From Jaenimonas drosophilae (Eukaryota > Euglenozoa > Kinetoplastea > Trypanosomatida > Trypanosomatidae), in contig JASAON010001512.1 of NCBI GenBank assembly GCA_030849065.1, positions 1 through 44,823 on the forward strand: a stretch of 44,823 bases of DNA, in the 5' to 3' direction. Position numbers and translations under genes: made by a program. Positions 9,854-19,755 of the stretch are shown one piece after another (the stretch's first letter is position 1; each line of letters opens with the position of its first letter). The notes beneath the pieces were generated by a model. It saw nothing but the letters and a program-made list of their open reading frames with translations. It made no database searches and was not told the DNA's origin.

Positions 9854-9868
9854 TTGCGAGGCTCGCAA
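9854..9868. repeat. Odd-length palindrome TTGCGAG-G-CTCGCAA
   Basis: Exact 7-bp arms around one central base, 145 bases after a similar element. Non-coding. Confidence 0.6.
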
Positions 9869-9978
9869 ACAAAGCGTCGGGACAACTTCTGTTTTCGTGC
9901 TGCATCATTTTTTGGGGAGGGAGATCGAGATGGAGAGATGGAGCAGAGGCTCAGGGCCACTCCCATCTCCAGATCATC

Positions 9979-9999
9979 GTGTGTGTGTGTGTGTGTGTG
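9979..9999. repeat. GT dinucleotide repeat
   Basis: Ten GT units followed by a G. Simple-sequence repeat of the kind found throughout the spacers here. Confidence 0.85.
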
Positions 10000-10147
10000 C
10001 TGGAGGTCTCTCTGCTCCACCAAAGAGCTGCACCTCCTTCCACAGACACAATGAGCGAGTGGCGAGGAAATAAAAGAAAAAAAATGAAATAACACCGCAC
10101 TCGTTGACTGCTCTTCCACATCCGCTAAAGCCTTCTTCCGAGATGCC

Positions 10148-10198
10148 GTTGTTGCAGTTGTTGGCGCCAACAACCGAGCAAAGGGGAGAGGCAACAAC
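10148..10198. repeat. Nested inverted repeats with an 18-bp perfect palindrome
   Basis: The core at 10157-10174 is an exact palindrome (GTTGTTGGC|GCCAACAAC). It sits between outer arms GTTGTTGC (10148-10155) and GCAACAAC (10191-10198), also exact reverse complements. The GTT/AAC composition makes partial pairing easier by chance, but a 9-bp-arm perfect palindrome is unlikely in a region this size. Confidence 0.6.
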
Positions 10199-11377
10199 AA
10201 TGTATGCGCGGTGTGGCAATACGCACGAAGATACTGGTGCTGAAGATGGTGGATGGGGGTATCTCCCATAAACAAGCATCACAACGCAAAAAAAAAACGA
10301 AAAAAAAGTGAAGCATAAAAAAAACCGTCAGTAGGGTGTTGGACAAGCGTCCCTCGGCCCCAGTGCATATAAATGGCTGTTGGTGGGGTGGGAGAAGGAA
10401 GGCAGAGGAGGTGGTGGCAGATGCAGGCAGATGAGGGCCTTCAGTCTGTGTATTCGTCTACGCACACAGCCCGCCTCCGCCCCGAGGAGATGAAAACGGA
10501 ACAAAAAGAAACAAAACAAAAGTGAAGATGCATCAGTTGTCTGCCGCATCGGAACAGAAGAAAAGCAAGTAAATAAAAAAGAAGAGACATCCATGCGGCT
10601 TAGGTTGCCACGACTGGCCGCTCAACCCTTGAAAACGAAGATGTCAGCAGCTTGAGCGCGTTGTGGCAAACCACGAAGATGGCGCCAAAGACAGTTGGGG
10701 GGAGGGGGAGAGATAGACCAGCGAATACTTCCCTTCGGTGTGTGTGAATCACCCACACAACTCATCCAACTCATCGTCACTCGGCCAACTCCACAGGGAG
10801 GGTGTGGGGGCTGGTGGTTGTATAAAGACGCTGTCTCGACGAGGGAAGAAGAATAGTGTAGTGCAGGGAAACACCACAGGAATGAAAGAACACAAAACGT
10901 GAGACGGCCACGCCACGTGATGAGTGAGTGAAGGTACCTCTCTTCGCACAAGTACACTCAGCCTTTGTTTGTGTGCTACACATTCAACATAGCAGCTGCT
11001 GGTGTACGTGGAAGATTGTATAGAGAGACCGTTGACGATAACTAGAAGAGAGAGCGACCCCACTACTCTTTCTTGGCAAACGTATAAGAAGCCCGTATTC
11101 AGTTGTAGTTGGCTCCATGGGGAGCACCGGTCCAGACATGAGCTCTGCACGCAGCTCCAGCGTGTGCGAGTCCTCTTCACACTCGACCGTCTGTAGGAGA
11201 AAAAAAAACAGATAAAAAACGGATGAAACAACAAAGAATTCAAACACAACATAAAAAAGGTGGGGGAAAAAAAATGAGGGGTGAGGTGGTGAGTAACGAA
11301 ACAGAACAACCAAATGAACCGAACGAAGAATTGGGGATGGGCTTCATGTGGTTGTTCGTGGAAAAGAGGGGAACTGA

Positions 11378-11416
11378 GACGTTGCAGGGCACTCCGCTCT
11401 ACGGAGCGGCAACGTC
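11378..11416. repeat. Strong stem-loop, about 13 bp, UACG loop on the plus strand
   Basis: An outer stem GACGTTGC (11378-11385) pairs with GCAACGTC (11409-11416). An inner stem CGCTC (11395-11399) pairs with GAGCG (11404-11408) and closes the loop TACG (11400-11403). Read on the plus strand this is a C(UACG)G tetraloop, a very stable UNCG-type loop. The 5' side carries a bulge of nine bases. All pairs are Watson-Crick, so it also folds on the minus strand. The surroundings are non-coding. Confidence 0.6.
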
Positions 11417-11462
11417 CTCTGCCTCCTCTTCACAACAGGTAAAAAGGCCAAACATAGCGTCA

Positions 11463-11475
11463 TGCCCTGAGGGCA
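11463..11475. repeat. Odd-length palindrome TGCCCT-G-AGGGCA
   Basis: Exact 6-bp arms around one base, just after the 11378-11416 stem-loop. Non-coding. Confidence 0.5.
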
Positions 11476-12577
11476 GTTGAGGTGGAGGGAAAAAGAGGGC
11501 AACAAGACACAGAAGAGAGCAAACATCGCTCAGTGGATGGTGTATCACAACTCACACCAAACCCTGAGGAGGTGGGTGGGTGAGGCGAAGGTGGCTGCTC
11601 CATCAACCTCCGCCTTCCCACCTCACGCGCAGTGCACGTCAAAAACACCTCAACGACTTCAGCAAAAAAGAACAAAAGTGAGATGATGATATCTCAAAGC
11701 TTCGAAAGAGGCTACACATGAGTGCCAACGGCAATGGAAAGAAAAAAAGAAAACCTCTACGAATGTTGCGTGTTTTGTTCTTATTGTGTATTTTGCCGAA
11801 TCTTCATACGTTTGCCCCTCTTTAAACCCTCCATTCTACCAAGTCTTTTTTTTATGAAGCATGCAGATGCAGCGCCACTCCAGAGCTGAGGCAGCACAGC
11901 GGAAGAAAGAAGCTGTGAAAGCAAGCAAGGAACATGGAGTGGGCCAAAGCAAGCCTTATGGCGGGGCTGAAGCAGGAAGCGAAGATGGAAGGAAAGGCCG
12001 TGGAGGCCCATCAGCCAATCTCTTCTTCATCTGCCTCGCTTCCTTCATGTTGCGGGGAGGTTGTGTGTGTGTGTGCGCAGCTCAGGCCGTTTCACCTGCC
12101 AACATCTAGCCGGGCTAAAAGTGGCTGGTGGACGACGCGAGATGGCCACTCAGTATCAAATCATCATCGTTCTGCTTATAACGAACGAGTAGATAGATAA
12201 AAATGTTGTTGCTGTTGTGTTGCTGTGTGTGTTTGTGTGTAGTTTGATGTTTGTTGTACGTTACTTCAGCGCAATTTACTGGGTGATGGCCACGCTCAGT
12301 CCTAATCTCATCTCAGCCGCCGATCTCCAACAGAGAACAAACAAGTCGCGTATAAACTTGTGCCGTTGTTCGTCAATCGGAATGGCATTCGCTGAGGCAG
12401 AGGTTGGGATGCACACTACGCAGCAGGATTGGCTGGCGTCCACTCAGCTCCTATATATAGAAATATGTGATATAGCTCTCCCTCTCACTCCATCTCTCAA
12501 GTGTTTCTCTGGTGGCGATCCAAGGATATGGTATGTTGGTTGATTGGCCACACGCACTTCATGCGCGCACAAAGCTG

Positions 12578-12589
12578 TGGTGGCCACCA
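12578..12589. repeat. Perfect 12-bp palindrome TGGTGG|CCACCA
   Basis: Exact, non-coding. About one such palindrome per few kilobases is expected by chance, so it matters only as part of the local cluster. Confidence 0.45.
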
Positions 12590-12624
12590 AGAAACCATGA
12601 TGCTCTGCCTGGGCAGCAGCCCCT

Positions 12625-12637
12625 CCATCTGAGATGG
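12625..12637. repeat. Odd-length palindrome CCATCT-G-AGATGG
   Basis: Exact 6-bp arms around one base, 36 bases past the 12-bp palindrome. Non-coding. Confidence 0.45.
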
Positions 12638-12925
12638 CGGTGGGATAGAACGACGTGTGTGTGGAGAAAGGCGAACATGAAAACACGAAAGACGGGAATA
12701 CAAAAAACACGCGCGGGTGGAGCCCCACACAGACATCCACAACAAATAGTGAGCCAGAAAATGGATGGCAACGTGGAGCACGTTTATCTCCGCTACGCCA
12801 TTAGTCGTCACCCACACCGCGATCATCGTGCGCTTCTTCTCCCCCAACACAACCCAGTTGGTGGGCTGGGAGGGAGAAAAGGGGGCGCGCTGGCGCGGCT
12901 CCCGATTGAGGTTCACGCACATAAA

Positions 12926-12942
12926 CTTCTCATCCCGAGAAG
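12926..12942. repeat. Hairpin, 6-bp stem, 5-nt loop
   Basis: CTTCTC (12926-12931) and GAGAAG (12937-12942) pair around ATCCC. Non-coding. Confidence 0.45.
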
Positions 12943-13251
12943 CTGTTGGAGGAGATGGTGGTTGTGGAGGTTAGAGAGAGAGAGAGAGCTACAGACAAGG
13001 AGAAGAAGCTATTTGTTTGGTGTGTGTATTGTTGTTGTTGTTTTTGGTTTTTTTTGTGTGTGTTGATGTGTTTTCTTGTGTGTGTGTGCGCTGGCTGTTC
13101 GGAGAGAAGCATGAACGATCCACTCACCCACTTGTCTTGGCGATGAGTAGTGGTGGTGGGGTCCCACGCCTGCCCTGCTGGGAGGCTTTGCTTTCCCTCG
13201 CAAGAAGAAGAGAGGTACACTGGCCACACTTGATGAGGAATTCACAAAAAT

Positions 13252-13268
13252 TGGACGGAATCCGTCCA
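13252..13268. repeat. Odd-length palindrome TGGACGGA-A-TCCGTCCA
   Basis: Exact 8-bp arms around one central base, in non-coding sequence. By chance about one per 65 kb is expected at this spacing. Confidence 0.6.
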
Positions 13269-14660
13269 CAAAGTTCTACCGAAGACACATCGCCAACACA
13301 CAATGACAAAGATATGGTTGCCGTTCGCTCGTGTTGCCGCACAACCTACGCTGGGTGTGTGCGTGTGGGCAAAAAAAAAATACTTCTTCCCCGGGATGGA
13401 AAATTGGTACTATATTGCCAAGATTTGCTGCTGTTGTGATGGCCAATACGTGATAAACACCACGATGGGCGAGCGCCGCGTTCGCGTGGGAAGTCGTCAA
13501 TGGGGAAAACCGCACGGCCCCCATCTTCACGCGCCGTCCACACATGACGGAGGAAAAGACTGATTGAATGCAGCCTACTCAACCTCACTCAAGAGGGAGG
13601 CGTGCAAACACAACACTGAAGAAGAGAAGACGTATTGCGTACGCGTTCACGACTGCATCAAGTCTCATCCAGAGCGACAAGAAAACATCACAAAACAACG
13701 ATACAAAGAACATAGATCGAGATGGACGACAACAGCAAAATAAAAAACAAAAAACAAAGAACAAAATAGTTGCTAAACAGCAAAAGGAGGGAGGAGAATC
13801 GACCAGCACTGCGATGGCCTCACGCACGCTCGATTTTTTTTTTCACTTACGATGACCTTCTCTCTTTTTGATTCACACACGTCGTCTTCGCTCATTGCAA
13901 GTGTGTGGCGCATTGCACTCCACGTTGCCCACATGCGGAGCAGGAGCCACGTTTGTGAGGAGAGGAGGCGAGAGGGAGATGTGTGAAAGAACACATCTCC
14001 ATCTCAACAGATCAGAAAAGGGAGGAACAAACAACAAAAAGAGAGAGAGGGGGAAGAATGTCGATTGCTCGACACATGAAAAAAAAAAGCACGCAAATAA
14101 ATGAAAAAAACGACCGAAAGCCATCACAAATGGATTTTGGAAGCTAGTGGAGCACCCACAGCACTCTCATCCGCATGGAGAAGTCGGCAGTCTGCTTCCT
14201 TCATACTTCATCATCATCTCGTTCTATTTTGGTTTCGACATGTGTGCACCTCATCACCACCAGCACTGCTTACCCCATTCCGTGAAAACGAAAACAAGCA
14301 ACAACAGCGTCAAGGAGGGTGGGCAAGGGGGGGAAGAGGAGTTCTCATCAGAAATCCATGAGTTGCGGCAAACGGGCTGGTGGTGATGCACGGACACGTC
14401 GTAAGGAGGAGAGGAAAGGTTCAAAATTGCCAACGCTAACAATACAAACGCAACGCACGTACTTCCATCGTATGACGTAAGGGAAAAGTACGCCAAAGGA
14501 CTTTTGTGTGATAGCGCATCCAAGCAGGAGGTCGGCAGAGGCGTAGCGGAAGAAGGAAGGGAAAGGGGGAAGCTGAATCCGCGCTGAAAAGCAGAACAAA
14601 CCAATGCCCAGACCGGCATCAGGCACGTATGAAGGCTGGAGAAGGAGGTGCGCGGTCACT

Positions 14661-14672
14661 GAGCCGCGGCTC
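14661..14672. repeat. Perfect 12-bp palindrome GAGCCG|CGGCTC
   Basis: Exact GC-rich palindrome. An alternative 5-bp pairing, CGCGG/CCGCG, overlaps its left side. Confidence 0.45.
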
Positions 14673-14824
14673 GACGCCAAACCATTCTGCCTATAAACAT
14701 CAATCGGGGCATATCGGCTGCTTCGGCCGCAAACACACTCAGGCTGTCGATATACGTCACCGAGCGTGGAAGGGGAAAGAGAGAGATATGTATAGATAGA
14801 GAGAGGACTACGGAACTCATATGT

Positions 14825-14848
14825 GCATCCGAGCAGATTGCCGGATGC
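14825..14848. repeat. Compact stem-loop, 7 + 3 bp
   Basis: GCATCCG (14825-14831) pairs with CGGATGC (14842-14848). Inside, GCA (14833-14835) pairs with TGC (14839-14841) around a GAT loop, with one bulged A. All pairs are Watson-Crick, so it folds on either strand. About 135 bases earlier lies a TATAAA-like string. Confidence 0.55.
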
Positions 14849-15566
14849 TGGTGTGTGTTTGTGTGTGTCTGTGCGTGGAGATCGCGTCCATGCTTCCATG
14901 AGAGTGTTGGCCCATTGTTTCGGCTGTGGGCTCCCTCCTGTGTTTCATGGATGCTTGGGGGTTTTTTAAACATTTTTTTTGGAGGGCAAGGCGGGGGTGT
15001 TCATGGGCTCGTGTGTGGAGGTGGGAAAGATGATGGAGAAGAGCCCTCATCCTGCTCTTTCCACCACTGATGTTTTTTTGTTCTTGGCTTTTTTAATTTT
15101 GATGTTACAACTTGACGTCGCACACACACACGAGCACCACTACACAAGAAAACGAAAAAAAATCATAAACATAACAAAAGAAAAGAAACAAGGCAAACCA
15201 GCACAAAACACACACGCTATATATCCAAAGAGAGTTACTCTATGGACCGGGGTAGCACGACGGCCCTGTGGCGCGATGGCGGGGGGGGGGTCACTGGCCT
15301 TCACATCATAGGCCAAAGGAGGCAGCCGTGTGAAGAAACACGCAACGCACTCCTTGTTGAGATGCATACCCCCCACACACACACCACCTTTCTTCGCCTC
15401 ATCCTCTCCCCTGTCAGCCACTCGTCTCTGACTCACACAAGTACATCGTATCATTGAGAGTCGCACACTTCACCTCCGTCGTCGTCGTGTGTGTGTGTGT
15501 CTGAGGTGGACCATGTCCAGGGGTGAGAGGGGGTGGGAGATCTTCAAAGCTCCATGAACATGAGGT

Positions 15567-16076
15567 TTACATCTGCTTGATGGGGATGGGTCTGCCCGAG
15601 GTACGGTCCACCTTCCCGCTCACGACCATCCGCACCACACGTCCTGTGCGAGGGCTGCTGGCAATCAGAGGGGAGGAGGGTTGTGAGTCCGTCACCGCAG
15701 AAACCCTCGTGGGCGTTGCGGCTGGTGAGTTGGGCGCTGAGACGAAGGCGGCCGTGGAATTTGTGCGGCTCTGCAGAAATTCATCGGCGTAGCAGGCGAA
15801 GAAGCTCTCCTCGGGAGATACAAAGGGCTCAACAACCATGGGGGTGTAGGGCTCGTTGCGGTTGGAGAGGGGCGTGTTGGCGAGGGAGGTTCGCTCGCCT
15901 GCCAGGAGGTTGGCGGAGAGGGTGATGGGCTGGGCGGCGGCGACACACTTGCGTGTCTTCGCGCCGCGCTTCTTGCTGGGCGATGGGCTCAGGATGTTGT
16001 GGTAGTTATCTGCCACGCTGGTGCAGTCAGCCAGGGGAAAGTCCTGGCGGTAGGTCTGGACGTTCATGGTGTTCAT
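15567..16076 (-). CDS. Hypothetical protein, Ser/Pro-rich, 169 aa
   Basis: Minus-strand frame from ATG 16074-16076 (a second ATG follows at residue 4). The N-terminal part has NYHNILSPSPSKKRGAKTRK, a basic stretch that could be a nuclear signal. The middle holds FVSPEESFFACYADEFLQ, which may form a short helix. The rest is rich in Ser, Pro and Thr with several SP/TP sites. It ends VSGKVDRTSGRPIPIKQM. No known domain, signal peptide or membrane segment is visible. Codon use is GC-rich like the neighbouring genes, which supports it as real. It is the last recognisable gene before the 7.7-kb gap in the direction of transcription. Confidence 0.65.
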   Translation of the reverse strand: MNTMNVQTYRQDFPLADCTSVADNYHNILSPSPSKKRGAKTRKCVAAAQPITLSANLLAGERTSLANTPLSNRNEPYTPMVVEPFVSPEESFFACYADEFLQSRTNSTAAFVSAPNSPAATPTRVSAVTDSQPSSPLIASSPRTGRVVRMVVSGKVDRTSGRPIPIKQM

Positions 16077-17616
16077 AGCTTCGCTTTGTGTGTGCGGGTG
16101 AAGACTCGGGTATGAGTGAGTGGGCGGCTAGATGAACGGGGGCTGGGTTCAAGAAGATGGGATGGCGGAGAAGTGGGTTGGGGCTCGCGTGTATGAAAGC
16201 GTGGATACGATTTCTATGAAGCGGGAAGATGTTCTTGAACCGTCACGATATCGATTGCGGCGTGCTTCCTGTTGAGGAGTGGGCTGCAATGACAAGTTGG
16301 AAGGGAGGGCTACAACACCAGCCTTAACAGGAAAAGAGATGTAGGGGGGTTTGGCAGTGGTTGCGAACGCCGGGGGAGGAAAATCCTTTCGGAGGGAGAG
16401 GAGCGCGTGAGGGGCGGCGTCGTGGACCTGGGGTGATGAGCTAAATCCCTACGATGACGTACGGGAGAAGCTGCAAAGGTAGGGTGAGGAAAACCTGTTT
16501 TCAAAAAAACTAGAGATCCTCAAACAACAGATGCTAGGTACACGAGCGTACAACGATGCCAAGAAAAGAACAAGGGAGAGTGTGTGAGAGAGGACACTAA
16601 CAGAGATGAATCAAAGGGGAATACCAAACGATGCTCGTGTGTGAGGGCGGCAATCGATGGTAGGAATCCGGCTTGATGTGTGTAGGTGGGCTCTCTTTTA
16701 CTAGAATCCTTTGTTAACTTTGGGGGAGTTGTTTGATGCTTTGTGTAAGTGATGGGAGTCTGTCGTTAAGGGGTGTGTGTCAGTGGACGAACAACAAAGG
16801 CAAATACGGGGACGGGACAACTTCATGATGAAGAAGAGGAAAGAGTGTGTGGGGGAGGAGGAGGAGCGTACAATATGAGTGAGCAGCCAAGTGGCAGCAC
16901 GTATAAGGGGGGGGGTCCAGGCAGCTGCCTCTGATGGTGGTGTTAAAGGACACTGGTTTAGTGTACGAGAGCGTACGTGTGCGTTGTTTTGTGGGTGTGT
17001 TGGTAAAAGCACATGAGGCTTCATCGTCATCGACATGTCCTCCGCTCATCGGATTTGGTCTGTGTCATGCAACAAAAAGCCTTCGCGTCATCAAAAATAG
17101 AAAACAGGTCAGTACAACAGCAACAACAATGACGGAGCTTCACCCATGCATGACTGGTGAGGAGGTCGAAGGCACATGAAACCTCACTCAACAGCAAACA
17201 AAAAAAGAGAAGGAAAACACATTCATCAGTCCAGCAACAACAACGAACAACAAAAGGACAGATTTTCACAACCAAACAAGGCAGTGTGCTCTGGTGACTA
17301 GCCTCCGTTCACCTCTGCAGCACTGCACACACAAGCAACAGAGCACAAGAAAAAAAGAAAGAGTCGTCGTGTACGAATCACGGCTGCATCTCCGCAATCG
17401 TGACGAGGGACGGGGGAAAAAGAAGAAAAATGGCATGGATGAGATTGCATGTGTGTGTGTGTGTGAGTGCATGAGTGCATGGAGTCACCTCTACGACCTT
17501 TGATCATCCAGAGTCATGATTCCATAGCACACACAACTAGTCCCGCTCGCCAGACGTACTCATCCTCTATATGCGTTAACCCACGTATGTAGGGTGGCAG
17601 CAAAGAAGAGGTGGGG
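16077..17616. other. 1.5-kb intergenic region
   Basis: No gene recognised on either strand. It would hold the 5' leader of the 169-residue gene and the 3' UTR of the MFS gene. It has simple GT and GGGAG-type stretches, a G9 run at 16905-16913 and A-rich tracts around 17199-17260. No hairpin as strong as those in the 7.9-15.6 kb gap was noticed. Confidence 0.45.
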
Positions 17617-19506
17617 CTACGAGGTGGTTTCGGTGCGTACGATGCAGGTCTTGATGTTCTCCTCCGTGAGCTCAACCACAATGGCATTATCATCACCATC
17701 CCCGTGCACCGACGTGGAGCTTCCAGATTGGGCGGACTCCACCACCTTTGGCGGGGATGCGATGAGCTGCGGAAGGCGGGCGTCGTTGCGAACGGTCAGG
17801 GGGAGAAGCAAAGTGCAGGCGGTGATATGAAAAAAGAAGGTGAAGATGAATGCCGCGCCGTAGCCGAGATGATCAGCCAAGAAGCCACCAAAGAGGGCGG
17901 TACCCGACCAACCCGCAGACTGCACCGATTCGATGGCATTCCATCGTCCACGTTGGCCCTCGGGAACGAGGTCCATGATGAGGGCGCGGGAGAGGCCGGC
18001 AGAGCAATTCATGAGTGCGTTGCGCAACACGTAGGCGATGCACATGAGGAATTTGGGGGCATAAGAAGTGCCTCTGGCCAAGGCCATCCACAGCAAGATG
18101 AAGCTCCCCGTGAGCTTTGGTGGGAGAAGGGCACGAACACGTCCATAGCGCCGACCCATATAGCCACAGCTAATGGCCAGGAATGAGATGAGGCAGGAGT
18201 TCGCAAGGTTCAGAAAGGCCATGGAAACCGGGCCTACGTCGTACACATTCATCATGAAGAGGGTGAAGTACTGCGTCGTCATGCCACTGCCAAAGATCAA
18301 AATGGCATCGGCCAGAGCCACAATCACCGGATACCAACGAAGTGGGATGCATATCATCATCTTCCGGCGACAGCCACGTGCCTTCTCTAGCTCCAGATCT
18401 ACGTAGCAGCCCTTGTCAGCGTTGGGTGCGGCAGGACCCTGTTGTGTGGGCTTGGCCTTCTTCCTCTCTTCTTCTTCCTCCTCCTCCCCCTCGCTGGATG
18501 GAGGTGCCGTGAAGAAGGTGGCATTGCGCAAGTGGCCGTCCTCTGTTGCCTCCAGGGCTGTGCAAACGGAGGGCTCGTAGCGACTGGCCGGAATGGGGGC
18601 GGCACCGGCAGATTGCACAATGGCGCAGCGTGCGCGGTTGGCGACTTCGGTGGTTGGGCCAGGCATGGTGGAAGGCGGGAGCTCGAGCTCCACCACGTCC
18701 ACCTCAAGACGTGAGTCCTCGCGATCACAGAGGTGCTCCACGCCAGCGGGGGCAGCGGGGCAGACCGCCACATCCGTGGCTTCCTCGCCAACACCGCCAT
18801 CCGCTGCACCAGTCTTGTCCTCTTCCGCCGCGTTGCCATCATGGCCAACCCATGGCAAGGGCTTGAAGGTGCATAAGAAGGTGGTGAGCGAACAGAGGTG
18901 CAGAACCAATCCTGCCGTCATGACACAGCGCAAGATGCCGATATCCCATGCATCTCCGACAACGGAGTACAGGACAATGGAGAGGAGGAGGCCCGCAATG
19001 GGGCCGGCGGCTTCGAAGCTAAACTTAATGCTATAGAGGCGATCGCGCTCACCGCGACGAAGGCACTGGGCAAAGACAGATTCCAGGCAGGTAAAGCTGA
19101 GGCCCATGTAGGTGCCTTCGCAACACTGTGCAAAAACAAGAAAAGAGGCCCGCTTGGACCAAATAGCAATGAGCACAACGCTAAGCGTGAAGAGGCCAAA
19201 ACGTACGGCAAATTGCAGCATACGAGATGGGCCCATCACTTTGTCGGCGATGTGGCCACTGGCCATCGCTGCCGTGAGCTCAAAGACGCCGTTTACAGCA
19301 GCCATGAGCCCCACGTAGAAGTTGCTGCCGCCAAAGAGGGTATAAACAAAGGGAGACCACGCGTTGAACATCCAAATGGAGGTCGCAACGCTGTTGGTGA
19401 AGACGTACAAGATGATCACCCCGGCCATGGATTCAGAGATGGGTGGAATGGCAAGCATGGACTTCACGGCCTCCACCCGACGTTGCACAATGCCGCCTAC
19501 CGACAT
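17617..19506 (-). CDS. Major facilitator superfamily transporter
   Basis: 629 residues from ATG 19504-19506 (MSVGGIVQRR). The open frame extends 43 codons upstream, but that part looks like leader sequence. The N-terminal half has about six hydrophobic segments starting near residue 25, with a motif-A-like loop GHIADKVMGPSR (84-95) between TM2 and TM3. A long polar loop, about 220-390, rich in Glu, Ala and Pro, splits it from the C-terminal half, which has about six more segments and a second motif-A-like stretch GYMGRRYGRVR. The C-terminus is a cytosolic acidic tail. Substrate cannot be told from sequence. The large central loop is typical of some eukaryotic MFS carriers and may be a phosphorylation or sorting region. 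Confidence 0.85.
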   Translation of the reverse strand: MSVGGIVQRRVEAVKSMLAIPPISESMAGVIILYVFTNSVATSIWMFNAWSPFVYTLFGGSNFYVGLMAAVNGVFELTAAMASGHIADKVMGPSRMLQFAVRFGLFTLSVVLIAIWSKRASFLVFAQCCEGTYMGLSFTCLESVFAQCLRRGERDRLYSIKFSFEAAGPIAGLLLSIVLYSVVGDAWDIGILRCVMTAGLVLHLCSLTTFLCTFKPLPWVGHDGNAAEEDKTGAADGGVGEEATDVAVCPAAPAGVEHLCDREDSRLEVDVVELELPPSTMPGPTTEVANRARCAIVQSAGAAPIPASRYEPSVCTALEATEDGHLRNATFFTAPPSSEGEEEEEEERKKAKPTQQGPAAPNADKGCYVDLELEKARGCRRKMMICIPLRWYPVIVALADAILIFGSGMTTQYFTLFMMNVYDVGPVSMAFLNLANSCLISFLAISCGYMGRRYGRVRALLPPKLTGSFILLWMALARGTSYAPKFLMCIAYVLRNALMNCSAGLSRALIMDLVPEGQRGRWNAIESVQSAGWSGTALFGGFLADHLGYGAAFIFTFFFHITACTLLLPLTVRNDARLPQLIASPPKVVESAQSGSSTSVHGDGDDNAIVVELTEENIKTCIVRTETTS

Positions 19507-19755
19507 TGGTGCGCCAGTCTGCCTGCACTCACGGCCTCGGGCACACTCTTCCTTTGGTGGTGATGAAGCAAAACAAAAAAATATATAAGAGAATAAGGAG
19601 AAGTGATGCCAGAATGAAGTCCATGGAGACATCATAAACTGGGCTGACGCACAAAGTATGCGTGTTTGTTTCTTCAGAATGTACAGGTGAGATACACATG
19701 CAACTAAGTAGGTGTGTATGTGTATGTGTGTGTGTTGGAGGGTGCTGCCGCTCCA

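Larger units (their letters stand above)
7889..15566. other. 7.7-kb gene-poor gap inside the unidirectional array
   Basis: I find no conserved protein, tRNA, 5S, spliced-leader or snRNA signature on either strand. Open frames up to about 185 codons occur but are low-complexity, lack domain patterns and overlap one another on both strands. The sequence alternates A-rich/purine tracts (near 9031-9065, 9411-9440, 10063-10095, 10282-10325, 10493-10580, 11195-11275, 13735-13800, 14030-14110) with mixed blocks that carry exact inverted repeats and hairpins, listed separately. TATAAA-like strings recur at about 9626, 10367, 10820, 12351 and 14691. Other spacers here are 0.2-1.5 kb. It could be a boundary between two polycistronic units, a cluster of non-coding RNAs, or decayed sequence. 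Confidence 0.6.

Noticed and set aside
9392..9868. A 158-codon minus-strand open frame in the gap
   Set aside because: No domain pattern, low-complexity ends, overlaps other frames of similar length, and codon use unlike the real genes nearby.
9979..9999. GT-rich repeats as a CRISPR or telomere signal
   Set aside because: Simple dinucleotide repeats with no spacer structure and no TTAGGG units.
10749..11309. A 186-codon minus-strand open frame in the gap
   Set aside because: Phe/Ser/Cys-rich translation of pyrimidine tracts with no ATG context or homology that I recognise.
12082..12167. A possible C/D-type snoRNA on the minus strand (C-like box near 12160, D-like box near 12083, short end stem)
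   Set aside because: The boxes are short and common, the closing stem is only four pairs, and no guide region of sensible length precedes a D or D' box.
7889..15566. tRNA, 5S, spliced-leader or U6 genes
   Set aside because: No T-arm GGTTCRA consensus with a matching stem, no SL exon sequence and no ACAGAGA-type motif in context was found on either strand.
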